64,000 bases of DNA from Macrostomum hystrix (GCA_950097015.1 CATNEN010000007.1:3906001-3970000), one strand, 5' to 3'. Shown: positions 12,901 through 23,995, numbered from the stretch's first letter. Made by a program: numbers and translations. Notes: generated by a model not told the origin, from the letters alone.

Positions 12901-15107
12901 TGCTGCGATCGGCGGGATTGACTGCCTGCCATTGTGCATTCTGCGCAGTCCGTTCAAACAATTCGAAACAGTTTCTATTCGTAAAATGATTGTCACAAAT
13001 AAGGGCGACAGCAGTTCCACCACACTCGTGAATGATGGTGATGAACCGGCTTACTTGGTTATGTAAGAACCGGGGTGCCAGGCTGTAAATAGGAATTAGT
13101 CTGGCAACAAAAGATTCGCCTCCCATTAAAGGCTTAACCATGATGGCCAGAACGGTTCGTGCCAACATATCTCGGGCATCCTCTGCAAATCCGATAATAT
13201 GACCACCACTGAATCGAAGTGAATGCTGAACATAGACCTCGTCGAAAATTACGGCACAGCAGCGTTGCAAAGGGGTGCTTTTTACATACAAGAGGCAACA
13301 AGCTGTCGACAGTCGTTGTCCGTTCCAACTGGGCCAAGCCCATCTAAATGCCGTTTGATGGTGGCAGGATACGGCATACATGCGACATCTCGGAGAGAAT
13401 TGTAACCGTTGCGGCTAGAAAAGTACAGTTTTGCAGCTGTCAAAATGTCCCGTGCACTGTACCGGACTCCTTGCGATTGATTAGCACTGAGCTCTAGTTG
13501 TCGAAAAAAAAGACTGGCGGGAGTCTCCAGAACATAGTTCCTTCATGGTGTCCACATGCACAGCAAGCTCTTTACTTGTGGTCTTTTCAGATTGAAGAGC
13601 AAGATTAGCCACAGCTTCTAATTGGCTGAAGCGCTCGAGTCGATGTTGAAATCCCAATAACTGTGAGACTGCCACAGCAGTGTTGCAATGATGGGCACTG
13701 ACAGAAAAGTCCTGGTTGACCACTACAGATACTTCGACAGTTCTGCCATTAACTATTAAAAACTGCACAGCAGACTCACTTCGCTGCACAAGCCATCCTC
13801 CATTCGTAAAGAAGCTGCTATTGCCAGCTTGTGCAATGAAGCTGGACTATGACTTGATCTTGTCAGTGGAATTAAATGCCTCTATCTCATCTTTCAACTG
13901 ACCACGGTGACTGAGTAGAACCCCACGTCTGTTGACATCCCTGTACTTTTCTGAAAGAAAATTACGATACTATTGTCCTATTTACCCAAATTCATGTTTC
14001 AGTAGCTAATTAAGTAAATGTCATCAATATTTTTGTACTTGGCTCAGTCAGGCGCAATGAAGAAGTTGGCACAATAGAGAAGATGCTTGGAGGATGAATT
14101 GGCCTCCAATAACGACAGACTTTAATCATGGGAGTGTTAGCTGGCCAATGTTTTATACAAACTCCCATATACTTAGAGACCATCTACAAAAAAACAAATT
14201 AATTATTAATTTACACCAATTGGAACATACTTAGGCAAACATACCTTAGCAATAAAAGTAATATAGAATTAACAAAGTAATAGTCAACATACCTTTAAAC
14301 TTACTGGCAGACTTTTAAGCCATAGGTTTGCAGCATCTTGGTCTTTTGGGAATGAGTAGACTTTTGCTTTTTCACTAGTTGCATAGTTAGTCTTACAATC
14401 TGGGATACAACATTTCATTGGCATGACCCAAGCTGAAAAAAGAAAATTGTTTTAAACAAATTTAAAACTGATTGTTACACGACTAGGCAATTAGGCATGC
14501 TATGTAGACTTGGATGCATTGATAAAACTTTTTTGTTCAATTTAATACAAAAGCAAAAAAACCATGTGATTCACCTTGTGATTTTCCCAGTTTATTTACT
14601 TTTGACTAAAAAACAAACAACTGCCCCGCAGCTCTGGTCTGCGTCACTGTCTGCGGCTTGGCTTACTGGGCGGCACAGCTCATGCGCGACCTGCAGACTG
14701 TCACTCGGCTGCGCCCGGACGCCAGCGTCTCCGTGGCCTTCTGCTCCGGTTTCTACTGCTCAGCCGCTGCCGGCCTCGTCTCGGTGTGCGGCGCCGCTTT
14801 CATCTGTCTGCGCTCTCCGCGGCATCTAGCGGAATCCGCCGGCGCTACTGGCGACGTCGACTCCGTCGAGCGGTTGCGCCGACGTAGGTCGCTACGCAGC
14901 CGCCGCAGCCGTCACCGGCTGTTAATTGACGGCATCAACAGCGGCGACCTGGTGCTGATTGGCGGTCAGCCGCCCAGCTACCAGGAGGCCGGCTACGCTT
15001 ATCGAGAGCCGCCGCCAGCCTATTGGGACAATGCTTATGAGGGCGCTGTGCCGACTCATCAGTCTGAAGCCTCCGCGGCTGACTATGAGGCTCTGTTGCT
15101 GCCGTAG
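6979..15107 (+). CDS. TMEM127: TMEM127-like four-span membrane protein (5' end missing)
   Basis: Exons 6979-7296, 7596-7766 and 14632-15107 join with consistent phase 1 junctions and end in TAG, giving about 320 residues. TMEM127 is an endolysosomal membrane protein that restrains mTORC1. Four hydrophobic segments are visible: NLLSVACSALVLGLFCLCC, MLILLVLGALFTIMQLLLDL, the LVCVTVCGLAYWAAQLM segment, and a Ser/Ala/Cys-rich segment following SVSVAFCSGFY. The spacing W-x(5)-GGxC after the first segment and the LLDLCAPRARLLK motif after the second fit TMEM127. The C-terminal tail has PPSY and PPPAY, PPxY motifs of the kind that recruit NEDD4-type ligases. No in-frame ATG exists in the first exon shown, so the initiator must lie in an upstream exon that I could not identify; the 6979 acceptor is a best guess. 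Intron 2 is 6.9 kb and full of mobile DNA. The identification comes from motif layout, not alignment. Confidence 0.75.
7767..9309. other. TMEM127-like intron 2, first part
   Basis: Intronic DNA. At 7850-8010 there is a dense run of short palindromes (ATGCAT, CCATGG, TGTACA). The rest is AT-rich. A - strand open stretch at 8775-8960 might be an exon of the same unrecognised sequence as 9310-9934, but this is weak. Confidence 0.4.
9310..9934 (-). pseudogene. Unrecognised antisense coding fragments
   Basis: Two open stretches on the - strand look protein-like. The first is about 74 codons at 9934-9710, with motif SRTLNFNTINIDAKASDWGE. The second is a 46-codon stretch at 9447-9310 that opens right after a good acceptor (TTTGCTCTTTAG) and reads TKVYLHMYRKLFPSTLVAKG. 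I do not recognise a family. A Tc1 element end begins at 10037, so this may be older transposon DNA broken by later insertions. No start codon or complete gene model can be supported. Confidence 0.3.
10037..10458 (+). mobile_element. Tc1-like element, 5' fragment with transposase HTH
   Basis: A terminus CTCAGCAACAGTC follows TA at 10035, resembling the ends at 1866 and 24531. An ORF from ATG 10225 encodes a paired-like helix-turn-helix (TNAERWHAVGMLEVGVSISE, then VARRYGRSRAAIRKL and RETGSVEHTAK), the typical N-terminal DNA-binding part of Tc1 transposases. It stops at 10458, and neither a DDE domain nor a right terminus follows, so the copy is truncated and inactive. Confidence 0.75.
10985..11470 (-). 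repeat. 20/21-bp minisatellite, about 24 copies
   Basis: Alternating 20- and 21-bp units with core GAATAACTGCAAAGACTGAC, the longer form having CTAAAG. The array lies just 3' of the P-element-like gene on its coding strand, inside the TMEM127-like intron. The long - strand ORF through it is a by-product of the repeat. Confidence 0.93.
11509..14432 (-). pseudogene. THAP/P-element-type transposase gene, broken
   Basis: Four exons on the - strand: 14432-14293 (ATG at 14424), 14183-14039, 13950-12304 and 12203-11509. The first two encode a THAP zinc finger: MPMKCCIPDCKTNY, FPKD, LWLKSLP, then VCIKHW supplying the last Cys/His pair. Exon 3 carries the RNase H-like catalytic region (CCAVIFDEVYV, VALICDNHFTN, FLPYDTVHILKNIRNN). 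The final exon gives FQSDRLEGEFSIYRQ and ALYYVSGYIA, typical of P-element/THAP9 transposases. Damage: an in-frame TAG at 13849-13847, a one-base frameshift at the eight-T run (13511-13504), and another frameshift at about 13300-13262 just before the first catalytic Asp. Flanking terminal repeats were not found. It lies antisense in TMEM127-like intron 2. The lesions may be real decay or partly assembly error, since one is in a homopolymer. Confidence 0.88.
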
Positions 15108-16403
15108 TCTGCGGCACCCTTCTAATTCTCCGTCTCTCCCTTTCTTCAGTGTCTTCTCCTCTTAAAATTCCTTTTTCGACTCGTACCTATGCTTCTTTCT
15201 TCCTTTTTAAATCTCTCTTCCTGTTTCTCGTCATTCGGTTCGCCCAGCTGTGTCCGAATTATTTTCATTAGTCGGTTTTGTATGCCTAGCAATATTCGTG
15301 TACATTTTCTGCCTATTTTTTAGCGTACACGAGAAATTTCAGTAGTAGCAATAAGAAATTTTATGATTTGTTTTACTTTAGGGCTGTTTCTGTGTTTGCT
15401 AGCATGGGCGCTATTAGTAACATGTATGCGTATTGCTTTTTTATTAGTTGCCTGCTGAGGCAGGAGGTTGGAGTGAATGAATTTCAGAAACAAACAATAA
15501 TGTTTCACGACTATTCAAGAATTGCGCCCAGTTTACATTATACTCGTGTATTTCGCGTCAATTCCATGTTCTTAACTTAGTCATGGATCAATAGCTGGTA
15601 GTAGTAGATATAGACTATTTCATGCCACTGAGTTTCGCTCTACTCTAGAATGTCAATAAGCGCGTATATTCAGAAATAGGATCCTCTGCACATTTTTGTG
15701 TGTTGAACTGTGAACAGCCTGCACTGCAATAGCAATTATCTATATTTTACATTTTTTATTCGAATTAAAAAGCAAATGCAGCTCTCATTATAGTTGCTTG
15801 TTTATTCCTGATTAGAAATACTTTTTTGCGAGATTTATTTTGTGAACTTTGTCGTGCAGTTTCTTTTTCATTGAATAGGGAAATATTTTGTTCTTATCAA
15901 GCTTGGAAGAGCTTCTAAACCGAACGGCATCGTGTCAAATAGTTAATGTCTACTCGCATGTCTACACAAAAGTAGCGGTTAGCAGGTGACCTCACCGGTA
16001 GGTCGGTACTAGGATTCCGATGATTTCACCGGAAATCGGATGCTATCTAAGGCAGGCAGATGGTGTGGCTATCAAATATGTTATCAGCTGTGCTGGTGGC
16101 CGTTGTTTCCGAGAATAACACAGCGCAACAATTTCTATGACTATTTAGTTTTGGCGACGCCCCTGATTGCAATTCGGGAACTTTTCAGATAACTCGAAAA
16201 ATAACAACTATTTGCTGCTGCTTCAGCATGAGTCATGCTGGAGGAGCCGATCCAGCTCACGTGTTGCAGCTCAATGAGACGGTTTTCAATGTCAGCCAAT
16301 TGTAAAGCCGCTAGTAGAGTTTATTTTCAACTTGTTCTCGCTTTCTTTACCTGTTGCTTGCCGCTATCTATTGACCCTATCTAAATCAGACTCTTAACTA
16401 GAC
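15108..16403. other. Intergenic DNA between TMEM127-like and SLC13
   Basis: Probably contains the 3' UTR of the TMEM127-like gene and the SLC13 promoter. AT-rich; no further gene, repeat array or RNA gene seen. Confidence 0.4.
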
Positions 16404-16410
16404 TATAAAT
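16404..16410 (+). promoter_or_regulatory. TATA box of the SLC13 gene
   Basis: TATAAAT lies 94 bp before the ATG at 16498, which would place a transcription start near 16435 and leave a short 5' UTR. Assigned by position and motif only. Confidence 0.5.
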
Positions 16411-16497
16411 ATTTGAAAGGTCCATAGCATTGCGGGTGGCTTCTTATAGGCTTATAATCATTTTTACTAGCTACTCCTCACTAGAACTCCTGTCGCC

Positions 16498-19400
16498 ATG
16501 ATTCTCGCCTGGCTTCGTAATCACCTGCGCAGCATAGTGCTGATTGTGACACCGCTTGCGCTGCTGCCGCTGCTGCTGGTCATTGGCACTCAGGTCAGGC
16601 TGACATTCTGGTTGTTCATGCCGTTGCTCACTGCCCCATTTTCTACTTATTCCTTTCTATTGTTAGTCTCGTAGTAAGGATCGTTTCTTGGTGCTTGGCG
16701 AGAAACGGAGGTCTATAGAGGCTCCTAAAACAGATTTCTGCTCAATAATCTAGATCTGGTTTAAGGACACGGCGGTGAGAATAGGAGACACTACGAGAGT
16801 ATCTGCGTTAACTTTGCACTGCATTTTGCTCCGATTAGTCCACAAGCTTCAAACTGTCCGCCTTGGGTCACAACGGTCTCCATGCAGTTGCTAATTGATA
16901 AGATACAAAACTGCGTGTGTTCAAAAATTTTCAATGATATTTTTTATTCACTCTCACTTGGCTGGCCGGAGACCAAGGTGATTCAGTTCACTTTTGTACA
17001 AAGTTCGAAATTTCATGACCACTGTTTAGTAGTTTTACGTTTCTTGCACTTTTTTAGGAAGGGACTTTGTCTGCATTCCCACCTTCATTTAGCACGCACT
17101 GATACGCTCGCTTGAGTATGCTCACCTGAGCACAGGCTCGCTTGTTAGCCTGTCAGCTGACTCATCGTCAGACACTGAATCTGTTAGAGTAGGTTGGTCC
17201 CCTTGCAGCTAGAACTCTTGATTATACGGTACGTACTCCAAAGCGAGTAGAGTTTTAGATATTCGAAATCAGAATTTCACTTTTTAATAATTTTGTAGGT
17301 ATGCATGTGATATTAACAATTCCAGTGATATGCTCTAACGAGGTTTTGTGCTCTGTGCTGTCCTGTTATTGTCAACAGCGTCCAGAACCAAAATTATCTA
17401 CTTTTAAAAAACTAAGCGACTTAGCTCGTAGTTTAAAAGCAACTGCTTATGGCCTTATCATTAGGTATATTCAAGGTCAATGTCAATGAAAAGTTTGTTA
17501 GTTTCACAAGCCCTGCGGCTGCAGCAGTTTCTATTGTACAAATAAATTTCAAATTGGCGCAAAAATGTTTTACAACAGGAGGCCAAAGCCGCATACATCC
17601 TGCTGCTGATGTCCACTTACTGGATTTTCGAAGTGATCCCACTTGGCATCACTGCCCTGTTCCCTGTGGTCCTGGTGCCCATGTTCGGCATCCTGCCCAG
17701 CAGAGTGATCTGTCCCGCTTATTTTAAGGTGAGTTTTGCGAAATTCCTAAATACAGTTATTTGAAACTGCTGTGATTCAGCGTCATGATCAGAACTGTCT
17801 GTTCGCTATCTACGGGTCGACTTTCGTCGGGCACATCGTCGGTGTGTCTGGTGGCAAAAGCACCTATGAAATTCATCATGTAACCATTTCGGCTTTTGCT
17901 TTTTACTATATTGTATTGGTTGTATTAAAAATGTTTAATTTTTTAGCTGATATGAGTTCGCCATATCTCAATGAGGCTGACTCGGCCGGCTTTGAAAGTT
18001 AAAAGTTCATCGCAAAGGGCGGAAAATTTTGATCCACACGGTGGACTTTCACGAAAATCGGTCATTCGGTTTGGGAGCTGTCGTGAAGTATAGGCAGTGG
18101 GTACTTGAAATACCCCTGTGGACTTTCCCCAGGTGGAAAAATAGCATGGTCTTGCTACTGTTGAGTGTTTTCCTGTAAGTATTGTATTGACGCATGTTTT
18201 GTTCCGAAAAACGTATACCTCAGGACTCGAACATGCTGTTCCTTGGCGGCCTGATCATGGCTGTGTCAATCGAAGTGTGGGATCTGCACAAGCGCATCGC
18301 GCTTCGGGTTCTGCTTCTGTTCGGAGTGCAGCCTAGATGGTAAGATGGTGGAGTGATACATGAGTATATATATGATCTGTCAGTGCATTTATTCAGTAGA
18401 TGTGACCTGCCACACCCGCCATCATGAACTGAGCCAGGCTCCTATTCGGTTTCCTTGTGCCCACCTGGCTGCTGTCGATGTTCATCTCAAATACAGCCAC
18501 TACGGCCATGATGATACCCATCGCTGAGGCGGTGCTGGAAGAGCTGAAGAAGCACTTCGAGCCGGACACTCTGTTAGCAGAGGGTGCTGACACAGAGGGA
18601 CTTAATGGCGTGCCATCATCCGCGAATCTGATGAGTGCTGCCACCGAGACCGCGGTACAAACTGTTGACGCCACTGCAGCAATTGTGTGTTCGCGATTCT
18701 CAATTCTTACCATTGCTTAAATTGAATGTCGGGAGCCAGTGTGTTCAAATATATCACTTCACTATCTCCACCCCACTATACAAAACTATCCACTATCCAC
18801 CCCACTTCTTCAGGTTGAGTTAACGACCGACTCAGCAATGGGATCGGCGTCAGGGTCGATCTCTGAGGAGGCTGACTCGGCTGAGAAAGACGGCCCCGCC
18901 GCTGCCGCGGTGTCTCACAAGGCGGAGGTGAGCATGCGAGATTTTGTTGCCGATCCCAGGAACAAAGAGTTTCGTGGCATCTGCAAGATGATGATGATCT
19001 CCCTGGCTTATGGAGCGGTGTTTGGCGGCGTTGCCACGGTCACGGGCACATCGCCCAACGTCATCTTTAACGGCATCGTGCAGGAGTACTTTGGCTCTGA
19101 AACCAGCTTTAACTATAGCAGCTGGCTGTTCTACGCGCTGCCATTCTCCATTGTCTGCCTGCTGCTGAGCTGGCTGTGGCTGCAGGTCAGCTTCCTTGGC
19201 CTGCGCAGTCTGGTCCGATCACGAAAGCTCAAGCCTCGGGACGAGGAGAGAATCACGGCCGCTCTGCGGCGGGAGTACGAGAAACTCGGACCAGTGTCGT
19301 GAGTTGACCTGAAATCCAACGCTATTGAGTAATTGGCGTGATTCAAATCGATTGAAAAGAGCAATTATCTTTGACAGTTCCGTTTGTCTAAACATTTCAT

Positions 19401-22400
19401 GAGCTTAGCAAGGTTTTTTAGTTTAGGATACTGTCGGCGATACTGTCGACAAAACTAGTCATGGCGTTTTGTCTTTAACGAACTATTTCGACGATGCTGA
19501 AGTCAACGGCTTTGAAAGTTATTTCATTGTCAAGGGCGGAAAATCTTGATCCTGAGGTGGACTTTCACGAAAATCGATCTTTCGGTAGTGGGTATTTGAA
19601 ATACTTCCGCGACCTTTCCCAGGGGTAAAATTAGCATGATCTTTCTACTGTTAATGCACAAGCATGAGCTCAGGGTAGCAGGAAGGTTATGTCATATCAA
19701 GCGTCCTATTCCGCATTGATGCCACAGGAGCTTATTAAGCAATCTGCATGTCTGTATGCCTGTGCTTCGCATCTGAGCTCATAATCGACTGTGCTCAGTT
19801 TCAGTGAAATGAACATAATAGAAAAAACTCAGACAGAACTTCCTGAAATTGCCCAGTAAATCACAGCATTTTAATCCGATCCGTACGCACCGACAATAAT
19901 AGTTTCGCCGAGGTGCAGTGCATCCTCGTCTTCCTGTGCACCATCGCCCTGTGGATCTCGCGCGAGCCCGGCATACCCGGCTGGATTTCGCTCTTTAAGG
20001 AAATCGACCCGAAAACCGGTGAATCCGTCACCTACATGAGCGACGCCCAACCCGCCATCATCGCCTCGATTCTGCTATTTGCCCTGCCCTCCAGCAATCC
20101 GTTTGCCGGCTGCTTCGGCCGGAAATCCGGCGCTGCGACGGCGTCAACGGGAGTAGGCCCCAGCAGTTCAGGAGGCGGCGTGGAATTCAACCAGGCCCAG
20201 GCTGAGCGGCCGCTGCGCCTACTGACCTGGCGTGTGGTGCAGCAGAAAGTGTCCTGGCAGATTGTGCTCCTACTGGGCGGTGGTTTAGCCCTGGCTGAGA
20301 CTTCGCGGGTGAGTTGTTTGCTCATTCTCGAAGCAGAGATGTTGCTTACGCAACAAATTAAACTGTTTAAAGAGAGGCGTCCTCTATAGTAATTGTGGCG
20401 CACACGGAACGAGGAACGCTTCAAGAATACTTAAAGTAGAGTCACGCCACTCTCAAATTGGTTGTTTGTGGTTCTTCATTGTTTCTTCCAGTTAAAAAAA
20501 TAGAAAGTTCGCTGTTAGATGACATTCGCGTTTATGAGAAATGCATTAGCCCATCTGTCAGAATCTTTGAATATCTCGACGTTCTGGGGAGGTTGCCGAC
20601 TTGGTTCTCGCTTTAGAACAGGGGTCGGCAAACTCCGGCCCGCGGGCCAGATGCGGCCCTCGAAGCTCCCAAATCCGGCCCGTTGCCCCTTCCGACACCT
20701 ACAGTATCCTGTTTAATCTTCCCCTGTTTCATCTTTCCCCTGTCTAGTCTCTTCCGTGTCTCATCTCTCCGCTGTCTCATCTCTCCCATGTCTCGTCTCT
20801 TCCGTGTCTCATCTCTCCGCTGTCTCATCTCTCCTCAGTCTCATCTCTCCCGTGTCTCATCTCTCCCGTGTCTCATCTCTCCTCAGTCTCGTCTCTCCCG
20901 TGTCTCATCTCTCCCATGCCTCATCTCTCCTCAGTCTCGTCTCTCCCGTGTCTCATCTCTCCCATGCCTCATCTCTCCTCAGTCTCGTCTCTCCCGTGTC
21001 TCATCTCTCCCATGCCTCATCTCTCCTCAGTCTCGTCTCTCCCGTGTCTCATCTCTCCTCAGTCTCGTCTCTCCCGTGTCTCATCTCTCCCATGCCTCAT
21101 CTCTCCTCAGTCTCGTCTCTCCCGTGTCTCATCTCTCCTCAGTCTCGTCTCTCCCGTGTCTCATCTCTCCTCAGTCTCGTCTCTCCCGTGTCTCATCTCT
21201 CCCATGCCTCATCTCTCCTCAGTCTCGTCTCTCCCGTGTCTCATCTCTCCCATGCCTCGTCTCTCCCGTGTCTCATCTCTCCGCTGTCTCATCTCTCCTC
21301 AGTCTCGTCTCTCCCGTGTCTCATCTCTCCTCAGTCTCGTCTCTCCCTGTCTCATCTCTCCTCAGTCTCGTCTCTCCCGTATCTCGTCTCTCCTCAGTCT
21401 CGTCTCTTCCATGTCTCATCTCTCCTCAGTCTCGTCTCTTCCATGTCTCATCTCTCCTCAGTCTCGTCTCTCCTCAGTCTCGTCTCTCCCGTGTCTCCTC
21501 TCTCCCATGCCTCGTCTCTCCCGTGTCTCATCTCTCCGCTGTCTCATCTCTCCTCAGTCTCGTCTCTCCCGTGTCTCATCTCTCCTCAGTCTCGTATCTC
21601 CCTGTCTCATCTCTCCTCAGTCTCGTCTCTCCCGTATCTCGTCTCTCCTCAGTCTCGTCTCTTCCATGTCTCATCTCTCCTCAGTCTCGTCTCTCCTCAG
21701 TCTCGTCTCTCCCGTGTCTCCTCTCTCCCATGCCTCGTCTCTCCCGTGTCTCATCTCTCCGCTGTCTCGTCTCTCCTCAGTCTCGTATCTCCTTGTCTCA
21801 TCTCTCCTCAGTCTCGTCTCTCCCGTATCTCATCTCTCCTCAGTCTCGTCTCTTCCATGTCTCATCTCTCCTCAGTCTCGTCTCTTCCATGTCTCATCTC
21901 TCCTCAGTCTCGTCTCTCCTCAGTCTCGTCTCTCCGCTGTCTCATCTCTCATCAGTCTCGTCTCTCCTCAGTCTCGTCTCTCCCGTGCCTCATCTCTCCC
22001 CTATCTCATCTTTCTACAGTCAATGCGGCCCGCTGCCGTCTTTTAGGTTCTCTTTTTGGCCCACTAGCTAATAAGTTTGCCGACTCCCGCTTTAGAAGGT
22101 CCGCAGCAGAAAGTTAGCGCGTGTTCAACAATTTCATTTGCCTGCTTGGTTCAGCTTGTAAAATCTCCCTTGGCACTTTCTACTCATATTATGATTTTCA
22201 GTGCCAGAAAAAATTCGCTAGCAGAAGGCCTCAATGCTCTGTCCACTGACACACCCGCAGGAGTCCGGCCTATCGGAGTGGATCAGTTTACAACTGAATG
22301 TGCTGCAGGCGGTCCCACTACAGGCGCTAGTCTTTATCATCTGCATCTTCTCGGCCATCACAACTGAGCTGACTTCCAATAGCACAACTGCCACCATCTT

Positions 22401-22911
22401 TCTGCCCATTCTGGCCAGCTTTGTAAGTGTAGTCTTGTGGCAAAGAAAAAATACCTGTCGTTTCGACTGAAAAATCGATTTTTGCTTACTTAAAGTAGCA
22501 AGTGAAAAATGTTCAACTTCACTCCTATTGAATCCTCAGTCGGAGCGAATGCATCTGCATCCGTTCTTCCTCATGCTGCCCAGCGCGGCCTCCTGCTCGT
22601 TCGCCTTCAACCTGCCAATCTCGACGCCGTCCAACATCATGGTGTACTCGCGCGGCTTCCTCACTGTACCAGATATGGTGAGTCTGGACTCAGCACTGGC
22701 CTGAATGTTCGTTAGTTCAATTATATTTTCCGAATGAAATGCCAGTTCCCTCACCCGCACCCCGATTCAGGTGAGAACCGGTTTCGTTATGACCCTGGTG
22801 TCCAACATTATCGTTGGCGTAGCGACGCTGAGCTACGCCCCCGCAATATTCAACCTGTACGAGTACCCCAGCTGGGCTAGGAACACAAGTGCGCCTAGTA
22901 GGTTGCTATGA
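16498..22911 (+). CDS. SLC13-type sodium/dicarboxylate-citrate cotransporter
   Basis: Nine exons with matching phases: 16498-16593, 17579-17728, 18224-18339, 18438-18654, 18814-19298, 19903-20308, 22261-22422, 22540-22677 and 22771-22911, giving 636 residues (family about 570-630). This is a plasma-membrane DASS/SLC13 transporter that couples sodium to uptake of citrate, succinate or sulfate. Diagnostic motifs are [14 protein letters not shown], the first substrate/sodium site SNTATTAMM, the TSPNVIFNG sodium-site motif, and the second site [21 protein letters not shown], then [15 protein letters not shown] near the end, also fit. Membrane segments are spread along the protein, with a hydrophilic loop in exons 4-5. 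The 18437 acceptor was chosen because it restores the conserved W-L-L-F-G reading; an upstream AG would run into a stop. Which SLC13 member (A2, A3 or A5) cannot be decided. Introns 2 and 5 share a repeat, and intron 6 contains a hAT element. Confidence 0.95.
16594..17578. other. SLC13 intron 1
   Basis: 985-bp intron. No transposon ends, tandem repeat or embedded gene recognised. Confidence 0.4.
17966..18170 (+). repeat. Diverged direct repeat, copy A (SLC13 intron 2)
   Basis: A segment containing GGCTTTGAAAGTT, AAGGGCGGAAAAT, GGTGGACTTTCACGAAAATC and GGGTA.TTGAAATAC recurs in the same order and orientation at 19489-19660. No terminal inverted repeat or tRNA head was found. Confidence 0.75.
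19489..19660 (+). repeat. Diverged direct repeat, copy B (SLC13 intron 5)
   Basis: Second copy of the module at 17966-18170, somewhat shorter, with the same ordered blocks. It is either a dispersed repeat family or an intragenic duplication. Confidence 0.75.
20619..22089 (+). mobile_element. Non-autonomous hAT-like element with minisatellite interior
   Basis: The left end CAGGGGTCGGCAAACT and right end AGTTTGCCGACTCCCG are inverted repeats, and both are flanked by the 8-bp direct repeat CTTTAGAA (20611-20618 and 22090-22097), the target duplication length of hAT transposons. The subterminal GGCCCGCGGGCC palindrome is also typical of hAT ends. There is no transposase; almost the whole interior is a 16-bp tandem repeat. 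Inserted in SLC13 intron 6. Confidence 0.88.
20700..22018 (+). repeat. 16-bp pyrimidine minisatellite, about 80 copies
   Basis: Units of the type CTCATCTCTCCTCAGT and CTCGTCTCTCCCGTGT alternate with variants for about 1.3 kb. The strand is almost purely C/T with scattered G and A, so all three + frames stay open and produce meaningless ORFs of about 400 codons. On the transcript it forms a very long polypyrimidine tract containing many CAG trinucleotides. Confidence 0.95.
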
Positions 22912-23022
22912 GTGAAGCTAAATATTGTTACAACTATTTAGCGAGTCAATTATACTCTAAATTTTGCATCCGTGCACGTTTATTTACAAGTTCTATTCGC
23001 GTTCCTGTTCATATCTAAAGCT

Positions 23023-23032
23023 AATAAATAAA
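23023..23032 (+). terminator. Polyadenylation signals of SLC13
   Basis: Two overlapping AATAAA hexamers about 112 bp after the SLC13 stop codon, followed by T/G-rich sequence. They are suitable as cleavage signals and imply a short 3' UTR. Confidence 0.6.
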
Positions 23033-23284
23033 ATTTGTCACTGGAAAACATTTGTTATATGGCTATGTTTAACAGATATAAAATGCAATGAGCTGTGATT
23101 TTCTGTATGTTTTTGTATTATGCTACTGTGCCCCGCATGCCAGGACAGGAATTCAACATTTGCTGTCGGATTTTCAACTGCGCTTTGATGCAACTTTTCA
23201 AGCAGAGCTCGGCCAAGTTATGCCTCGCCGGAATAAGAGAGCATCTAAGAGAGCCGGATGGCCGGATTGACAGGGAGCACTGAG

Positions 23285-23995
23285 ACACTGGGGGGAGGAG
23301 ATATGAGACAGGGGGAGAAAATACCATAGGAGAGATGAGACAGGGGAGAGATGAGACAAATGAGAGATGAGACAGGGTAGAGATGAGACAGAGGAGAAAT
23401 GAGAGAGTGGAGAGATGAGACAGGGGAGAGATGAGACAGGGGATAGATGAGACAGAGGAGAGATGAGAGAGGGGAGAGACGAGACAGGGGGAGAAAATAC
23501 CCTAGGAGAGATGAGACAGAGGAGAGATGAGACAGGGTAGAGATGAGACAGGGGGAGATGATACAGAGGGGAGATGAGACAGGGTAGAGATTAGACAGGG
23601 AGAGATGAGACAGGGTAGAGATGAGCAGAGGAGAGATGAGACAGGGGGAGATGAGACAGGGGAGAGATGAGACAGAGTAGAGATGAGACAGGGTAGAGAT
23701 GAGACAGGGGAGAGTTGAGACAGGGGAGAGATGAGACAGGGGAGAGATGAGACAGAGGAGAGATAAGACAGGGGAGAGATGAGACAGGGGAAGATGAGAT
23801 AGGGGATAGATGAGACAGAGGAGAGATGAGACAGGGTAGAGATGAGACAGGGTAGAGATGAGACAGAGGAGAGATGAGACAGGGGAGAGATGAGATAGGG
23901 GAGAGATTAGATAGAGGAGAGATCAGACAAAGGAGAATATAAGCTAGGGAGAAAATGAGATAGGGGAGAGTTGAAATGGGGAAGAGTTGATGTTA
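23285..23995 (-). repeat. 16-bp purine minisatellite, inverted relative to hAT interior
   Basis: About 44 units of the type GAGATGAGACAGGGGA, degenerate with some GAGAGATGAGATAGG forms. Its reverse complement is essentially the monomer that fills the hAT-like element at 20619-22089. No hAT termini were seen at its flanks. 22912-23284 otherwise holds only the SLC13 3' end and unremarkable DNA. Confidence 0.9.

Noticed and set aside
20683-22117. Three overlapping + ORFs of 390-460 codons rich in Ser, Leu, Val and Pro
   Set aside because: They run through a 16-bp tandem repeat that has no stop in any + frame; the repeat lies within a spliced SLC13 intron.
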